Of a DNA stretch of 64,000 bases, positions 9,540 to 20,489 are shown piece after piece (position 1 is the stretch's first letter; every line of letters begins with the position of its first letter). The DNA lies in NCBI RefSeq assembly GCF_000471905.2, contig NW_006497560.1, forward strand, positions 2,549,883 through 2,613,882. Direction: 5' to 3'. This DNA comes from Amborella trichopoda (Eukaryota > Streptophyta > Magnoliopsida > Amborellales > Amborellaceae). The notes under the pieces are model-generated. The model ran no database searches. It was not told where the DNA came from and saw only the letters and a program-made list of their open reading frames with translations. A program made the translations under genes and the position numbers.

Positions 9540-11440
9540 TTCCCTGATCGTGACCTGTCATCCCCACAAGCAGGCCACCACTTTGCATCCTCAGGGAGTC
9601 AAGTCTCCAGTTACGGCCATGTTCCCCATGGAGTCAAATTCCCTACCCACCTAAACAATCTACATGCACGACCCTAAACTGCATGGTCCAAACTATATGA
9701 CCTTAAACTGTAGCGGAGGTCTAGTTACACGACCTTAAACTGCACAGTCCTCGGTGCATGACTCTAAACTGCATAACCATGGTCCATCTGTATGACCTTA
9801 AACTGTAGTATACGTCCTGGCCGCATGACCATAAAAGGCTTAGCACCATGGTCCAAACTATATGACCTTAAACTGTAGCGAAGGTCTAGTCGCATGACCT
9901 TAAACTGCACAGTCCTCGTTGCATGACTCTAAACTGAATAACCATGGTCCAGATGTATGACCTTAAACTGTAGTGCACGTCGTGACCACATGATTTTAAA
10001 AGGCTTAACACCATGGTCCAAACTATATGACCTTAAACTGTTGTAGAGCTCTAGGTGTACGACCTTAAACTGCATGGTCTAAGCTGCATAGCCATGGTCC
10101 AAGCAACAAGACCTTAAAAATGTCGTTCACATCCCTGTAGTAAGACGTTAAAATAGTCCATGCACATGACTTTAATCTATGAAATAGACGCACCTCCATC
10201 ATCCCCAGTAGGAGTCGCATCTGTATAGCGGCCCATTATCCCTAGTGGAGTTAGGGTCATTCTTATCTCTTCAATTCCCAGTGGGGTTGCACCTGTGCAC
10301 CAGCCTGTCATTCTCAATGGAGTTACAAGAATATTATTGCTCATTATCCCTATGGATTCATGCTTACCCCTTCAATCCCCTTGGGTCAGTCACACACCAA
10401 GCTATCTTACTCCCAGGAGTTGGGCTACTTTCCCACAAGCCATGGAGTACCATCTTTAACCTTAGGGAGTCATACTTGTCCCCAAATCCCCAATTAAGTC
10501 TGCCTCTCCATCTAAACCTCTTCTTGGTTTTAACCATTTTTATCCCCAAGGGAGTCGGATTGTTATCCACAGACCTATTCCCCATGAACAATCACCTACA
10601 CAGCAACCTGCCTAAACGGTTTAGGTGCATGACCCTAAACTGTATGGTTCAAACTATATGACCTTACACTATAGCGGAGGTCTAGTTGCATGAACTTAAA
10701 CTGCACAATCCTCGTTGCATGACTCTAAACTGTATAACTATGGTCCAGCTGTATGACTTTAAATTGTAGTGCACGTCTTGACCGCATGACGTTAAAAGGC
10801 TTGGCACCATGGTCCAAACTTTATGACCTTAAACTGTAGCGGAGGTCTAGTTGCACGACCTTAAACTGCATGGTCCTAGTTGCATGACTTTAAACTGCAT
10901 AACCACGGTCCAAGCTATATGACCTTAAACCATAGTTCACGTCCTGACTGCATGACGTTAAACTGCTTTGCTCAGGTCCATGATGCATGACCTTAAAGAT
11001 GCCCCCACACATATGCGCACATGCCCTTTAAGTGTATTTTCACAAACATCTTCCCTAACCGACCCGTTTGTGTGTGCGCACCAACTTCATCATCTCCCCA
11101 GTGAATCAATTCACTTCCTCATTACTATTCCTCATTCCTCAGTGAGTCTCACCCATGCTCACAAAATGGTAGACCATCTTGCCATCCATACTTGTCGTAA
11201 GCTAGAGGGTCACCATTTTTCATCTTTCATTCATACATCTTCCATCTTTCATAGGTAGCCTCGTGCTATCTCCCCAAAGTGAGTCAAAACCACCACCACA
11301 CTAACTCCATGGCTCTACAGACTACCATCCATCTCTACCACGTTCCAGCCATCTGACTTTAAACTGTAGTGCACGTCCTGACTGCATGACGATAAAAGGC
11401 TTCACACAAGTCCCAAAGGCATGACCTTAAACATGCCTTC
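9540..11440 (+). repeat. Two interleaved repeat families in alternating blocks
   Basis: Family A monomers of about 33 bp carry ATGACCTTAAACTG and form a higher-order unit of about 165 bp: 'GGTCCAAACTATATGACCTT'-like starts lie near 9,687, 9,850, 10,015, 10,647 and 10,812. Family B monomers carry ATCCCCAGTGGAGT with looser spacing. The order is B (9,540-9,650), A (9,655-10,180), B (10,190-10,605), A (10,610-11,000), B (11,060-11,290), A (11,340-11,440). The position before the polypurine tract fits the hypervariable 3' untranslated repeats of Tat-lineage elements. Confidence 0.75.
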
Positions 11441-12265
11441 ACAAAAGAAAAAATAACAGGAATGATTTATACTTGGACAAGGGAACGCCATGAGTAAAAA
11501 TGACAGATGGGCATGGTCAAGAAACCATGAGTAAAAGAGTTCCGTGAAAAAAAAACCTGAGCACGATGAAAACCCATAAGGGCGCCGTGAGTAAAAACGG
11601 ATGAAAAGGGTGGACATGGCCAAAAGGTCATGGGTAAAAAAACCCCAAATAAAATGAAGTTGGTGAAAACCATCTCTACGGCGCCTCTTCCCCAGTCTAG
11701 GTGAAAACCCGTAAAGGGCTCATGGACCAATAAACAAGTTGATGCAGCGTTCGCTTCCATAGGCGGCTTCAACCCACATTCAAAGAGAAAAATCCTTAGT
11801 GTCGCAATACTAGAACCCAAAAATATGAGCTTCAAGGAAAGATTTTGATAGCTTGAGTCTATTCGCAAAAAGGACTCGAAGGACAGAAGACTCGCCAAGA
11901 AGGCAAGAAAAGTCTCATGAATGAAAGCACCATTCCCAAAGAAGTCAAAAAAAACAAGAAAATCACTCCGACAAATCAAAGATTCCTCCGAAGGCAAGAA
12001 ACTAACAAAGCCAGGGCAAACCTACGAGATGCCTCGCCATGAGGTCGCCTCGCCAAAAACCTTCCTTAGCCGACAGGCTCAAACCTTTGGGACAGGCCAA
12101 CAAAAAGCCCCCGATTGGACCTGGTAGGATGGGGTCCACGAGGCCACCTCGTCAAAAACCTTCCTTAGTCGATAGACCCAGACCTTCGAGACAGACCAAG
12201 TAAAAGCCCCTGACTGGACCCAGCAGGATGGAACCCATAGAGGTACCTTAATTGTCAAAAGAAAA
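11441..12265 (+). other. Continuation of the element's 3' region, A-rich
   Basis: No coding domain. The 176-codon minus-strand frame at 11,467-11,997 is Phe/Leu/Ser-rich and matches nothing I know; it is probably the antisense of A-rich sequence. The segment holds a 2-copy 99-bp repeat and is then cut by the solo LTR at 12,266. It appears to resume at 15,582. Confidence 0.5.
12046..12245 (+). repeat. 99-bp direct repeat, two copies
   Basis: 'GCCTCGCCAAAAACCTTCCT' near 12,046 and 'ACCTCGTCAAAAACCTTCCT' near 12,145 begin two copies about 99 bp apart. They remain similar through a 'GGACCTGGTAGGATGG' / 'GGACCCAGCAGGATGG' end. Confidence 0.8.
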
Positions 12266-13224
12266 TGTCATGACACTGCCTCCTAACCCCTACCAGAGGG
12301 TGACAGAGCGCGGGATCACTATCAGAGGTCACAAACGTCACTCATGTGGGAGTGGCTCAATGCATAAAAACATGGAACCAAGAGAAAACCATAACAGAGA
12401 ACTAGAATAAACCCATCCAACAGAGAAAGTATCAATCCAAAAGAACAACCATCTCATTCATTCAATATCAAAAAGTATTTACAATTCCTTCAAGGCACTA
12501 CTTGCCCAAAAATACACAAAGCAAAGTATACATCATCTTGCTGAGATCACCAAAACATATTGCGAAAGTCTTCGGAAGACGGCTTTTTAAACTTCTTGAT
12601 TTCGGGCTTCAAACCCCAAAATTGCCACCCACCTTTAGCACAAATGCCACCACCCTTCATTCTACAGTTATATATATATAATGGAATGAGCTAACAACCC
12701 AATAAGCAGATCTACACCATTGCATTCCAACTAGTATAATAGTGACAATAATATGCAATGCACGTATACTCACAAGGCATCGCGTGAAGTCCCTCAACAT
12801 GCTTCACAACACTCTAACAGTAACATGATAAAGGAAGTTCAATAATCAATACACAAATCATAATCACTTACTTAAAGAAGAACAGTAAGGACAACAGATC
12901 ATAGTTACAAAACTAGTAAGGCCCTACTCCCAAAGTAGAAGTCCTAACGCTCAAGCTAAGGCAACCTCTACCCTCGTTCAGGAGGGAGGACAATGACAAG
13001 TGGATGTTCCACTTCGTAATTCCCTCACGCACACACACATCTCCAGTGCGCTTTGGGGTTTTCGATATGTAGTGGCCTTGCAAGACACTACCCTCTCCTT
13101 ATGCCCTTTTGACGAGAGAGCGTTACACTACCAATGGGTGACCCAATGCATAGTACCACGCGACCCTCCTAATTACTCACATCCTAACTCTCGTCCTATC
13201 ATGGAGAGTCAGGGGAAGATAGTA

Positions 13225-13850
13225 GCTACCGACACCATCATTCACACAGTAGGTGTCTTCCCAACAAGCAACTGTCAGCACCATCATTCACACAGTAGGT
13301 GCTCATTCATATATAACATAAGCAGTATGGTACCATCATTCACACAGTAGGTACCCATTCATATATCACATAAACAGCATGGTACCATCATTCACATAGT
13401 AGGTATCCGTTCATATATCATATAAGCAACATGTTACCCATTTATATATCACATAAGCAGTATGATACCATCATTCACATAGTAGGTACCCATTCATATA
13501 TCATATAAGCAGCATGATACCATCATTCACACAGTAGGTACCCATTCATATATCACATAAGAAGCATGGTAATATCATTCACACAATAGGTACCCATTCA
13601 TATATCACATAAACAACATGTCACCATCATTCACACGGTAGGTACCTAGTCATATATCACATAAGCAGCATGGTACCATCATTCACACAGTAGGTACCCA
13701 TTCATATATCACATAAGCATGATACCATCATTCACATAGTAGGTGCCCATTCATATATCATATAAGCAGCATGGTACCATCATTCACACAGTATGTACCT
13801 ATTCATATATCACATAAGCAGCATGGTACCATCATTCACATTATAATGAT
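13225..13850. repeat. About 52-bp minisatellite inside the solo LTR, about 11 copies
   Basis: The unit is TACCATCATTCACACAGTAGGTAC followed by CATTCATATATCACATAAGCAGCATGG, with single-base and short indel variants. It is bounded by A/T-rich DNA with a smaller TCATAATGATA motif to about 13,950. Confidence 0.9.
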
Positions 13851-14074
13851 ATCAGAGTCACGTCATAATAGTAGCAATATCACATTTTGGGTAGTGACAC
13901 ATCACATTTAAACAGTATCATAATGATAGTATCAAAGTAATAGTAACATTATTTCAATCAAGCCTTACCGCTTAATTTCCTGCCATCAAGGGCAATGACG
14001 TGCGCTTGCCATTAAGGTCGTAACATTTGGACCAGTTAGAGTTTAAAAATGGTTCCAAAACCAAATTTGTACTA

Positions 14075-14720
14075 AACACACCTATCCTTCAAATGGGATT
14101 GATTTGAAGACAATTGGACCCCGTTTGACCTCTTAAAGGTTCAATGAGATGAGGGTTAACTAGCTGCACCCTGCTGTGTACAGTGGACAGCAACATACTC
14201 TGCTTCATATCATTATAACTTTCAAACCGTGAGGCAACTTGTGACAGTTTCAAAATAAACATTCAAGACAAGTCAAGTATCTTTCTAGAAAAGAAAATTT
14301 GAAATCATTTGGATTACATTTGATTGTTCAAAGATTCATGCCAAACAAGGTGATACTTCTGAACTTTGTCAACACTGCCCACAGTGACATACCTTCATAA
14401 AACGAAGTATAACTTTCAATCTAAAACGAATTTTAAAATATTTTATCATGAAAATTTTATTCCACTCAAATATTTTTCAAATGGAGGTGGTTTGGCTGAA
14501 AATGGACCTCGTTTGGTTAGTTAAAATCAGTTACCACAGTGATATTAATGAAAAATCTAAGAAAACAGTCAATAATGATATACCTTCTTATTTTGAAACA
14601 TAACTTCATTTTTGTAAAGAATTTCAAAAAATGGGAAAAAGAAATTTTTTTACTAAACTCGTATATCTTTCCAATGGTGGTAGTTTGAGGTCAATCAGAC
14701 CCCATTTGACAGTTCAAAAT
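14075..14720 (-). repeat. Four degenerate direct repeats of about 190-200 bp in the solo LTR
   Basis: The phrase CAAATGG(N)RTTTGA...GGACCCCGTTTGACC recurs near 14,094, 14,300, 14,480 and 14,675. Between copies the stretches 'ACAGTGG/ACAGTGA' and 'CATAACTTTCAA' also recur. These look like old internal duplications within the LTR. Confidence 0.6.
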
Positions 14721-15319
14721 CCTCTTTCAAGAACACATATATTCCTAGAATTTCATAGTAGCGTATAACATGTCTTAAAAATACACTCCATGACCTTCAT
14801 TTCATGGTGAAGAACATGATAACAACCATTCTTTCACAATGTATACACATAACATGCATTTCTTACATAATCTAAGAATCATACATTCAGTCTTAGCATC
14901 CACTTCCATTATAGAACAAAACCCCAAGTTTCAGTGAAAAATGCGTAACGGTTTTCTACATCACATACACTTTCCTTGCTCATTTCACATGCATAATTTT
15001 CCATGCATCCTCACGACTACAATGCAATGGTGATGGACCCACTTACTTAAACAACAATGGTGCCTTCTCCGATCTTCCTTTCCCAGCTCTCACCCACCGA
15101 ATAATGGCTACCCACCAATAGCCACTCCTTTGAGCTCTTTCCTTAGAGAGAGAGAAGAGATGAGGGGAGAGTGAGTGGTGTGGGTGAGAAAGGAGGCTTA
15201 AGTACTCATGAGGGTGAGGTAGCTACCCTAGTGGTGCCAAAAGACTTCAAAATCTGAACAAGTAGCACTCAAACAGCATGCACTCAACAGGTCGCACCAT
15301 CAGCACATGCATGTCAGAG

Positions 15320-15510
15320 ACACAACTGGCGCTGCACACAACTCAGTCTTTCTCTTCACAACCGGCGCTGTACACAACACAGTCAGCGCTGCACACAACT
15401 CAGCCGAGGCTGCACATAACTCAACCGACGCTGGTACTTCTCTCTCTTCAAAGTCAGCGCTGAGCTCTACACAGCCAGCACTAGGCTCTCTGCATAGCCG
15501 GTGCTGGCCT
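15320..15510. repeat. About 22-bp repeat, AGCGCTGCACACAACTCAGYC
   Basis: Seven or eight degenerate units near the outer end of the solo LTR, each with GCGCTG as an anchor. The open frames over it (15,278-15,591) come from the repeat. Confidence 0.75.
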
Positions 15511-15581
15511 CTCTACTATCCTTCCTTCCTCCTTATCCTTCCATGCACTCTAACCGGCCAAGAAAGGTCTGGATCGTCACA

Positions 15582-16001
15582 GCAAACTTGATGTAGTAGT
15601 AACCAACGCCGACCAAAGGCTCTTTGATTGTCAATCCAAAAACAAAGAAACTCAGACCAAGTGGGAATAGTGCCCTAAAGCATGGCACTTGATCTCCAGA
15701 TAGACCTGATTCTGACCAACGAGGTCCACACAAAATCCTCAGCTACCAGAATCACAAATAATCCCTTGAGAGTGAGGACTTTGGAAAGATCCATCAAAGT
15801 CTCTTCTCCCCTTAAAGTTTTCATGGATGGACCTGTACATTGTATTCAAACGTCTAAGCATCTTAGCTATAGCATTGCGAGGATCTCCTCGGCGTTCAGG
15901 TAATCCTATGGTTAGGAAGAAAATAGAAATAAAGCCAGAGGAAATTTTCTGAATTTTTTCCTTCTATCTTTTCTCAAAGCACAACATTCAGTGGGGAATA
16001 T
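15582..16001 (+). other. Resumed 3' region of the Tat element with polypurine tract
   Basis: Motifs like 'CCAACGCCGACCAAAGGCTC' echo the 99-bp repeat left of the solo LTR, supporting continuity across it. The end 'TTCAGTGGGGAATAT' (15,988-16,001) is a purine-rich tract immediately before the TGTTTGAAGACA LTR start. Confidence 0.5.
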
Positions 16002-16651
16002 TGTTTGAAGACATTTTTCAGCACCATGGTTCCCCGACGTGAATAAAATAGAGAAGTTGATCAATAAAGCTTGACAAACAGTGGAAATTTTGACAGTCTC
16101 ATAATGGCCTTAGAACTGGCCAAGATCTTCATAAGGACTCAAAAAAGTCTCCTATCAAGTTTTGTCGCATTCCAACATGTCTAAAGCAATGCAAACTGAT
16201 AAACAGTTTCGGCAGAAGCAGCCTCTAGCACCCTAAAACAGACCCCTATAACTGAAACCCTACTTTCAGTATGTGAAACAGTTGTGGAACCATCGCCATT
16301 AGATCTGGCATGGTTGAAAACCCCTAAGGGTCAAATTTCAGCTTAAACAGACACTCTAGGAAGACGTTATGGGTAAAAGACCAAAACAAGAGAAGCCACA
16401 CACTATTCTCATGCGGTCACCATGCTACTAAACACCATTCAAGGGCCATTCTGTGAGTGTGTTCGTCTCGTCGTGATAAGCATTTCGATATGTGGCACGG
16501 CCCGTGACGACATCCAAGCAAAGAGAAAAGCTAGAGAGAAGCTGTCGATCCATGAAGAAAGTTGCAAGAAAATCAGCAGCGTCATGCCTCGCTCGAGCGG
16601 CCAAATCATGGCGCTCGCGAACCCAAAAGATGTGAAACCACCTGCATCACG

Positions 16652-16723
16652 TGCGTAAGGTCCATGGCTATCACTAATCAGAACCCTGCGTAAGGTCCAT
16701 GGCTATCACTGATCAGAACCCTG
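16652..16723. repeat. 36-bp tandem duplication
   Basis: GCGTAAGGTCCATGGCTATC starts at 16,652 and again at 16,688; the two copies differ at one base. It is one of several short near-perfect duplications in the window. Confidence 0.9.
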
Positions 16724-17282
16724 TGCATGATAAACGGTCGGAATTCACACACAAAGCCGACAAAGTGACTGCAAATTCGAGCACCGAAATTCCAGATTTC
16801 AGCCAAAACGCCAAAGTTGAAAAATCCTCGTCCAGACTTGAAATCAAGCTGCGTTTGTTGTCACGTAATTGTGACAGAATGAACAGTGTGATCCAAAAAA
16901 TAAATCATGGAAAAACATCAAGGAACGAGAACACTATCGATCCGAAATTTGCAAGATTCATTGAAATTTCAAGTCACGTGATCGTGGCTTAAAAACACTA
17001 TCCATGGCTCGAAGTTGGTGTCAAATCGATCGTCATGTCCAGCCCTATAGAAAAACAATCATCTTTCGAATAAATGAGCACCAGAGCAACCCCGGATCAT
17101 CCATGAAAGATCACACAAATTTTAGGGCAGCGGCAGAAACTGTTCTGGAATTTCTCCAATTTTTAAAAAGGGGCAAATCAGTCATTTTGCACCCTATTTT
17201 CTTATTTTATTTAATTCAATTAAATCTCAATTTTCAGTAATTAGGTTTAATTTTGATCACTCCACCCATGTTTGGGCAAAAC

Positions 17283-17294
17283 TCTATATATATC
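17283..17294 (+). promoter_or_regulatory. TATA box of the 3' LTR
   Basis: CTCTATATATAT lies about 1.3 kb into the LTR, with a CT-rich leader some 130 bp downstream. This is a typical LTR promoter layout; the transcription start is inferred. Confidence 0.5.
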
Positions 17295-18986
17295 ACGTAC
17301 TACCATTGTACACAGGACGGAACTTTGCTTAGTAAAATTTCAATCTTTTCTCATTGTTAGATCGTGTCTTGAGAGAGAGAGGAAGGAGAGAAAAATTTTT
17401 GGGTCTACACCCCTGGGCTTAAGGTAAACCTCTCTCTCTCTTCTCTTCTTTCCTCTCTTCTCTTCTCTCTCTTCTTCTCTTTCTCCTTCGTCGAAGTTTT
17501 TTCTCAGAGGCTATGCACGGTAGTGGCAGTGTCGTGCATGCCTCTTTCTTTCTTTCCCTTCCTTTGATTTCACAATTCGTGCATGGTGATGGCAGCACCA
17601 TGCGCGAGCTTCTTTCTCCCTTTCCTCGTTCATCTTTATCTCTCAAAGAAGTTCGTAGATGGGCGCTGCTCATCGTCATCCGCAGGCGTATCCTTGGCAT
17701 CTCGAGTAAGCACAGACGGCTATGCCTATTGCCGCCCACAGAGGTCTCACCCTGTTGCATTCCTATCACAGATGGCGATGCCTATCACCGCCCGCGAACT
17801 GTCGCAGCAATTCTTATCGTCGTCCACAGGCTTCTTTCACGTACTCAATCCCTATCGTCGTGTGCAGGCTTCTTTTGCGTGGTGCCTATCGCCGTGCGTA
17901 GGCTTCTTTCACGCGCTCGGTACCGATCGTCGTCTGCACGTTTCTCTTACGTCCGATGCATATCACCGTGTGCTTCACGAGAAGCTATCATTGTGCGCCT
18001 CACCATAAGCTATCGCCGCCCTCAAGGGATGTGCTGCCTTCTCGTGTTGCCAACAGTGATGCCTATCACCGCCCGGAAGGGACGCGCTGCCTTCTCATGT
18101 TGTCAATGGAGATGCCTAATGTCGTCTGAAGTTCACTACCTGCCCCTTTCGCCGTGAGCAGCAGTGTTCAGCGCAGTCCAGGGGCCGCGACACTGTTACT
18201 CACGGCTGTGGGTGGCGATGCTCAACGCTGTCAGCATCCTCCCTCTTCGTCGTCTCGTACCTGCTCTTCATTCTCTTTTCTTTCTTTCTGTTTTTTTTTT
18301 CTCTCCTCATTCTCACTTGATTAAAGGATAGACTCTCTAGTATTGTCATAGCGGTCTAGTTATCGAGCAGTATTATCGTCATGCTAGTCCTAAGTACCAT
18401 GCCTGTCTTACTGCCACACTAGATTAGAACAGTCATATCGACCTTGGTTTCGAGTAGTATTGCTATCGTGCTGGTCTGAGTACCATGCCCGTCTTGCTAC
18501 CACTCCGACTCGGTCACTGTACTGGTCCATCTATCATGCTAGTCTCATCCCCTTGTCAAGTTCTCTTCTCTTTTCTTTCTTTATTTGAACCTTCTTCTTC
18601 ATCACCCTAATTTCTCACCTTTTCTGCCATATGAATGTGCATTGCCCTAAGACAAGGGTGGGTCCTTCGACCTACTTGTCTTGCAAGTTAACTACCATAG
18701 TGTGTGCTGAAAACAAGGAGATTGCAAGTCAAGGGAGGCAATTCTGAACCAGCTGAAGCAACTAGGGGGCTTTCCATCGTGATCTAAGAGGGTGCCCACG
18801 CCAGTTAGCCCTAGTAAGTCATGGACCGAGGTGAGGTTGGTCCCCACCTCACATACCAAATTCTTCTCCCACTAATTGGGCACCTGCCCTTGTTCTGTGA
18901 ACAAGGTTCTCGAGAGAGTAATCTCAATCTCGAGTCTTCCGAACCTGAGAAATGTGTCACCTAAGCACCTAGATCTGGGTAGGCGA

Positions 18987-20060
18987 GATTGAGGCATTCG
19001 ACCATCCACCTCAACTTGCTCAACTTCAGTTTCATACACCTCGAGACTGGAGAGTGCTTCCACCAAGGCCATTCAGAGGTCATTGGACAACATGAGGGCA
19101 TCATAGATGCTCAAGACGGTAGGGAGTTTCTTTAGATGTCTGACCACATCATATTTAACTTTATCAGCTTCAAGAAGGATGGTTCCCCAATTCTCCCTTG
19201 TCTTGACAGGAGTAGACAATGCTGGGATGATTTTTGGTTAAGGAGGATCCGCCACGACTGTCAGGGGAGTGGTAGCCACTACAACAGGCTCAGGCGGGGA
19301 AGGTCAGTTGCACTAGGCGGTCGAAATAGGTGCAGCGAGAGCGAGATAGTGTGGAGACTGTGTCAACATGGATGTTTGGACAGAGGTAGCTGAGGTGTTG
19401 GCCTGAGGTGTCGTCACAGTCTCTGGACGTTGGAGGGGAAGGGTGGGTTTGTTGAAGGAGATGGTTGGCTCTAAGTACAGGATTGGCGGTGGGCCAGGGT
19501 ATTTCAAGGTTTTGGATGGAAGGGGTTGCAGATCCAACTTTAGCCTCCTTCTCGACTGTAGTTGCATCCAGTCCACCTGGGTTGCTATGCATTCTTGATG
19601 GAAAACCAGCATGTGGCATGCTTCGTGACTCGAGGGGCCAGCCTGGTCAAACTTCCCCAGTGCCTTTCTCTTACTAGACTTAAGGGGTTGTTGTCCTTTG
19701 TTGCCACTAGTCTTGGTGCTTGAAGACCTTGGGGGCACCATTTGTGTCGGTTGGGTTCAAGACGGTCTTGGGGGCACCATTTGAGTTGGTTGGGCTCAAG
19801 ACGGCCTTAGGGCCGTGTTTCCTTGATTTTCTCACGATGGCCTTGGGGACATGTTTCCTTGATTTTCTTGCGACGGCCTTGGGGCTATGGGACGATGGGC
19901 GAGATGCCCCGTTTCGTGTGGCGCAGCAGTGGGCGTCGTTGTTGGTTTTAAGCCTTTCTACATCTCGCAACGGCTAGTACCAACAACGAGAGAGATTTTC
20001 AATGGTGGGGGTGCTTTGGGACACTAGCGTCGCCGCTTGGGGTTCGGGGAACGTGTCCGG
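18987..20060 (-). pseudogene. Unrecognised minus-strand coding remnant, Pro/Ser/Gln-rich
   Basis: A 142-codon minus frame (19,313-19,741) reads as a low-complexity protein with 'HEACHMLVFHQECIATQVDW' and a Pro/Ser/Thr-rich tail. A second frame (19,707-19,970) is Lys/Arg/Pro-rich and built on internal repeats. Nothing matches a family I know. The setting, between two retrotransposon LTRs, suggests an accessory or internal ORF of a non-autonomous element. The plus-strand LTR ending at 18,986 abuts it directly. Confidence 0.3.
19728..19887. repeat. Two adjacent duplications, 39 bp and 36 bp
   Basis: TTGGGGGCACCATTTG occurs twice 39 bp apart (19,729 and 19,768). TGTTTCCTTGATTTTCT occurs twice 36 bp apart (19,816 and 19,852). 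Both periods are multiples of three, which suits a once-coding minus-strand frame with repeated Lys/Pro blocks. Confidence 0.8.
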
Positions 20061-20489
20061 GCGATCAGCCCTGTTAAAACAATTAAGAAGCCCTCCAACT
20101 GTCTACCAGCATAGTTTGGACAAGGACTCTTGTTAGACGCTCAATGTCTCTCAACTCTCTCTCTCTCTTACTAGTGGATGGGATTCGACTATCCCTCCTA
20201 GTGGTTGTCCTCTCGAGAGGGCTGACCGATAGGAGGATGTGAGGGAACCCGGTGGCCAGAGCCCATGGGTCCACTCGGGTCCACGTATGTGTCACGGACG
20301 CGAGGTGTTGCGTGGAGCAGGCAACGTGTGGAGGAGGAAAGGAAGAGGATATGTCCAAAATGTCCATGAGATCTTTTTCACTGATGACGAAGTCGCCCCT
20401 GTATGAAGATCGTTCTGTTATGGCCAAATCTTGGAAGCTTTTTCTGCAACTTGTGCATGGTTCAGATGATTTGTCAACATATCTTCAAT

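Larger units (their letters stand above)
12266..15581 (-). mobile_element. Solo LTR, 3,316 bp, probably Tekay/Del-type chromovirus
   Basis: Read on the minus strand it starts TGTGACGATCCAGAC and ends GTGTCATGACA, long-LTR ends of the kind I associate with Tekay/Del elements. Its flanks GAAAA (12,261-12,265) and GCAAA (15,582-15,586) form a 5-bp target duplication with one change. There is no primer site on the left and no polypurine tract on the right, so this is a solo LTR left by LTR-LTR recombination. It interrupts the 3' region of the plus-strand Tat element and is therefore younger than it. Internal repeats are listed separately. The family is inferred from the ends and length only. Confidence 0.7.
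1919..18986 (+). mobile_element. Composite Tat-lineage Ty3/gypsy element, gag-bearing, broken
   Basis: In order: LTR (1,919-3,925), primer site (3,938), leader, gag remnant, the last residues of pol, a long repetitive 3' region with a foreign solo LTR at 12,266-15,581, a polypurine tract near 15,990 and a second LTR (16,002-18,986). Protease, reverse transcriptase and most of integrase are not seen. The two LTRs resemble each other only over their last 0.9-1.0 kb, so the unit is probably a recombinant of related families rather than one intact insertion. It is an old, many-times-broken fossil. Confidence 0.55.
16002..18986 (+). repeat. 3' LTR of the composite Tat element, about 2.98 kb
   Basis: It starts TGTTTGAAGACATTTTTC after a polypurine tract and ends near GAGGCA. 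A TATA box lies near 17,285 and a strongly CT-rich tract follows at 17,417-17,490. The last kilobase matches the LTR at 1,919-3,925, including a C/T-rich stretch and the 'AGTACCATGCCYGTCTT' words. The first two kilobases do not match that LTR. Imperfect repeats of 'GGCTTCTTTCACGYRCTC' lie at 17,828-17,940. Confidence 0.65.

Noticed and set aside
9175-9654. 159-codon plus frame rich in Cys and His
   Set aside because: It is the translation of the 25-bp repeat; no zinc-finger spacing and no gene context.
13225-13850. CRISPR-like regular array of direct repeats
   Set aside because: Repeats and 'spacers' are both repeated, the genome is plant-like, and the block lies inside an LTR; it is a 52-bp minisatellite.
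19965-20070. Primer site of an Athila-type element in reverse
   Set aside because: The GC-rich words near 20,025-20,060 do not match the expected site closely enough.
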